Shown here: piece after piece, positions 62,112-64,000 of the stretch
Layout: each line of letters begins with the position of its first letter
Position numbering within the stretch: position 1 is the stretch's first letter
Source of the DNA: Eleginops maclovinus
Taxonomy: Eukaryota > Chordata > Actinopteri > Perciformes > Eleginopidae
Direction of reading: 5' to 3'
DNA length: 64,000 bases
Assembly (NCBI RefSeq): GCF_036324505.1
Contig: NC_086366.1
Location: 22,026,927-22,090,926, forward strand
Notes under the pieces: generated by a model
Told to the model about the DNA's origin: nothing
Seen by the model: only the letters and a program-made list of their open reading frames with translations
The model's database searches: none
Translations under genes and position numbers: made by a program

Positions 62112-62200
62112 TGTATTGGTTTAGATGAAAGCAATAATATTACGTTTAAATAAAATATATTATTGAACTTCATATTATTGCTTTCATCTAACCTAATACA
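62112..62200 (+). repeat. foldback repeat family B, copy 3
   Basis: The left arm TGTATTGGTTTAGATGAAAG and onward pairs with a right arm ending CTTTCATCTAACCTAATACA. GTTATGTGAAAG then follows, as in copy 1. Confidence 0.85.
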
Positions 62201-64000
62201 GTTATGTGAAAGATAATGTTATGGATTTATAAAAAATAAATACAAAACGGGGGTTTCTCTAATAGGAGGGCAAAAGGGCAGATGCTCGAGCCCCTTTTAA
62301 GGTCTATTTGAGAATGTGCCTGCTCCTCAAACCCCCCCCCCCTGTTCGCAGAACAAGGCCTGGGCATAAAGGACACATTTGTTCTCGACCCTGTGCCATG
62401 CTTCTCCTCGCCATTGTTCTGCAGGCCTACTGTTAATATCCGTTGCAAATCTGCTTACTTTCAGATTCCATCAATACGGGTGGGGCGGACAAAGAGAAGA
62501 CTATATAGCCGTTCAAGGCCCGGAGAAAGGATGCAAACAGAGGGTGTCAGTGTGTTTCTTGACTCTGGGAGGCCGCTGACAATGGCAGCAGTGTCAGGCA
62601 GCTTGGTGATTGATCAGTCTGATGTTGTGCAGCGTGGGATTGATGTCGCAGACAGAATTAAACAAACAAAGGTTTAGAGGAAGTGGCATGATCTAGTTGA
62701 TGGGATTAAGAAAGGGTGAGTATGAGCAGAGAGGATGTGGTGGGTCTTCATGTCTTTCCTGTGATCCACAAATTATTTCACACTGTGTCATTGTCAGTGG
62801 GAAAACAGAGTCACCTACAGGGCAATAGATTTATTTTCAGTACAAAGCTTCTGATGCATATTAAAGACTTTGTTTTGAACAATTTCTTAAAGACAGTTCT
62901 GCTTCTGGCACAAACATGATCACATTTGGTGAAGCTTATCTTCACATGTATTGAAGCAAGTAAAGATATTTGTTAAACTTGAATAGCAGCAAAAAGGTTG
63001 ACCAAGTACAAAAATAGGACATTTTGAAAATGAATAATTGTATAAAAGGCACATTTGCCATTTGTCATCTCATTTTAGATGTTGGTCGGCATGCTACATG
63101 AAAAAATACAGTTTACGTCCTCAACATCACAGAAATATTTGGAAGACTATGGACTGAAAGTCCATAGCAAATTGATCAATTCAGTAGGAAAAAAATAAGA
63201 TAAAAAATAAAAGTTTCCTCCGACATACGCTTCTTTTACGCTAAAGAGGATTAATTGTTCCCTACATTATTTTTTGACCACATTAAGACTATCAGCTGAT
63301 GATGCTACGGATCACAGATGCTCCCTAAACGTCTCATATGTGCAGCGATTGACGATTGCTAATTCCAACGAATCGACATTTATCATTGTTCACCTTGCTG
63401 ACACAAAATTGCTTTGAATTTCCATAATTTTTGCTCACATAGTTGTTATTCGTTGTTGCCCCCCGTAGCTTCAGTTGCTGTGCTTGATTGCTTATGGACA
63501 ATCTGGTCGAATATAAGCCTTCCCTATCCTCATATCAGCCTCCTTCAATGCAGAATAAATAAGTTGATTATATATATGGACGGAGGTAAATGTGGCAACA
63601 TTTTATTTGTGATAGATGCTGTTATCAATACTATGTGAAACTTGCTTTGGTTTGATATAATATAATGATCTGCCTTAAAAAAAACATAATACAACCTACC
63701 CATAACTAAATATATGGTTTGACCCATCGTGATTTTAGAGAAGTAAAATACAACGAAGGAGAGAGACACAGACAGTTTCTGAATCATAAACAATGTAACA
63801 TATCCGTCATGTGAAATATTTTCATTGGTGGAAAATCCCATGAGATGTGTCTCTGATATTTCTCAAATGTGACACTTTTATCTTCTTTCAAAGCCTGACA
63901 CATCACAGCAGTTCCTCAACATTACATCACTCTTCTCTAACCTTTATCTCTTTATTTTTTATATAACTGTTCTGTGGAGACTTTAGACGGATGAGCTATC
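62201..64000 (+). other. intergenic right end, no gene recognised
   Basis: Positions about 62,250-62,680 are clearly richer in G+C and complexity than their surroundings. They might be a conserved non-coding element or an exon of an unseen transcript. The remainder to the window end is AT-rich with no support for a gene. Confidence 0.4.

Overview
This window is vertebrate nuclear DNA, almost certainly from a ray-finned (teleost) fish. It has one large split gene with GT-AG introns, long CA/TG microsatellites, and a mix of Tc1/mariner, DIRS, Ty1/copia, hAT-like and foldback repeats. No species name can be supported from the sequence alone.

The left three quarters (1-51,285, plus strand) is the 3' part of sorl1, which encodes the sorting receptor SorLA/LR11. 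I resolved 41 coding exons between 828 and 47,875. Every splice phase agrees and together they give one open frame of 5,616 nt (1,871 residues plus stop). Human SORL1 is about 2,214 residues in 48 exons, so roughly seven 5' exons (signal peptide, propeptide, first part of the VPS10 propeller) lie left of the window. Domain order is: rest of the VPS10p domain with the ten-cysteine 10CC module (exons w1-w9), YWTD beta-propeller (w10-w14), EGF-like module (w15), eleven LDLR class A repeats each on its own phase 1-1 exon (w16-w26), six fibronectin III domains (w27-w39), transmembrane helix plus FANSHY retromer motif (w40), and an acidic/GGA-binding tail (w41). A 3.4-kb 3' UTR probably ends at an AATAAA at 51,263.

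Two introns are swollen by transposons. The intron of FN3 domain 1 holds a complete 4,860-bp Ty1/copia-type element (28,666-33,525) with LTRs that read as identical and a 5-bp target duplication. Its polyprotein frame is broken by one in-frame stop. The intron of FN3 domain 4 (36,346-44,109) is a graveyard holding a hAT-like MITE, a probable solo LTR, a decayed DIRS element, and a Tc1 element with an open DD34E transposase inserted into the DIRS remnant.

The right end (51,290-64,000) is intergenic. I see no convincing gene there, only repeats: two copies of a nine-copy terminal-inverted-repeat MITE, three foldback repeats, a Tc1 end relic, a hAT-like element, four long dinucleotide arrays, and a CTCF-like motif.

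The most unusual pattern is that CA/TG arrays sit directly on several sorl1 splice sites. One in-frame exon (w30) lies between a (GT)85 array ending at its acceptor and an (AC)15 array starting at its donor, so the flanking pre-mRNA could pair across it.
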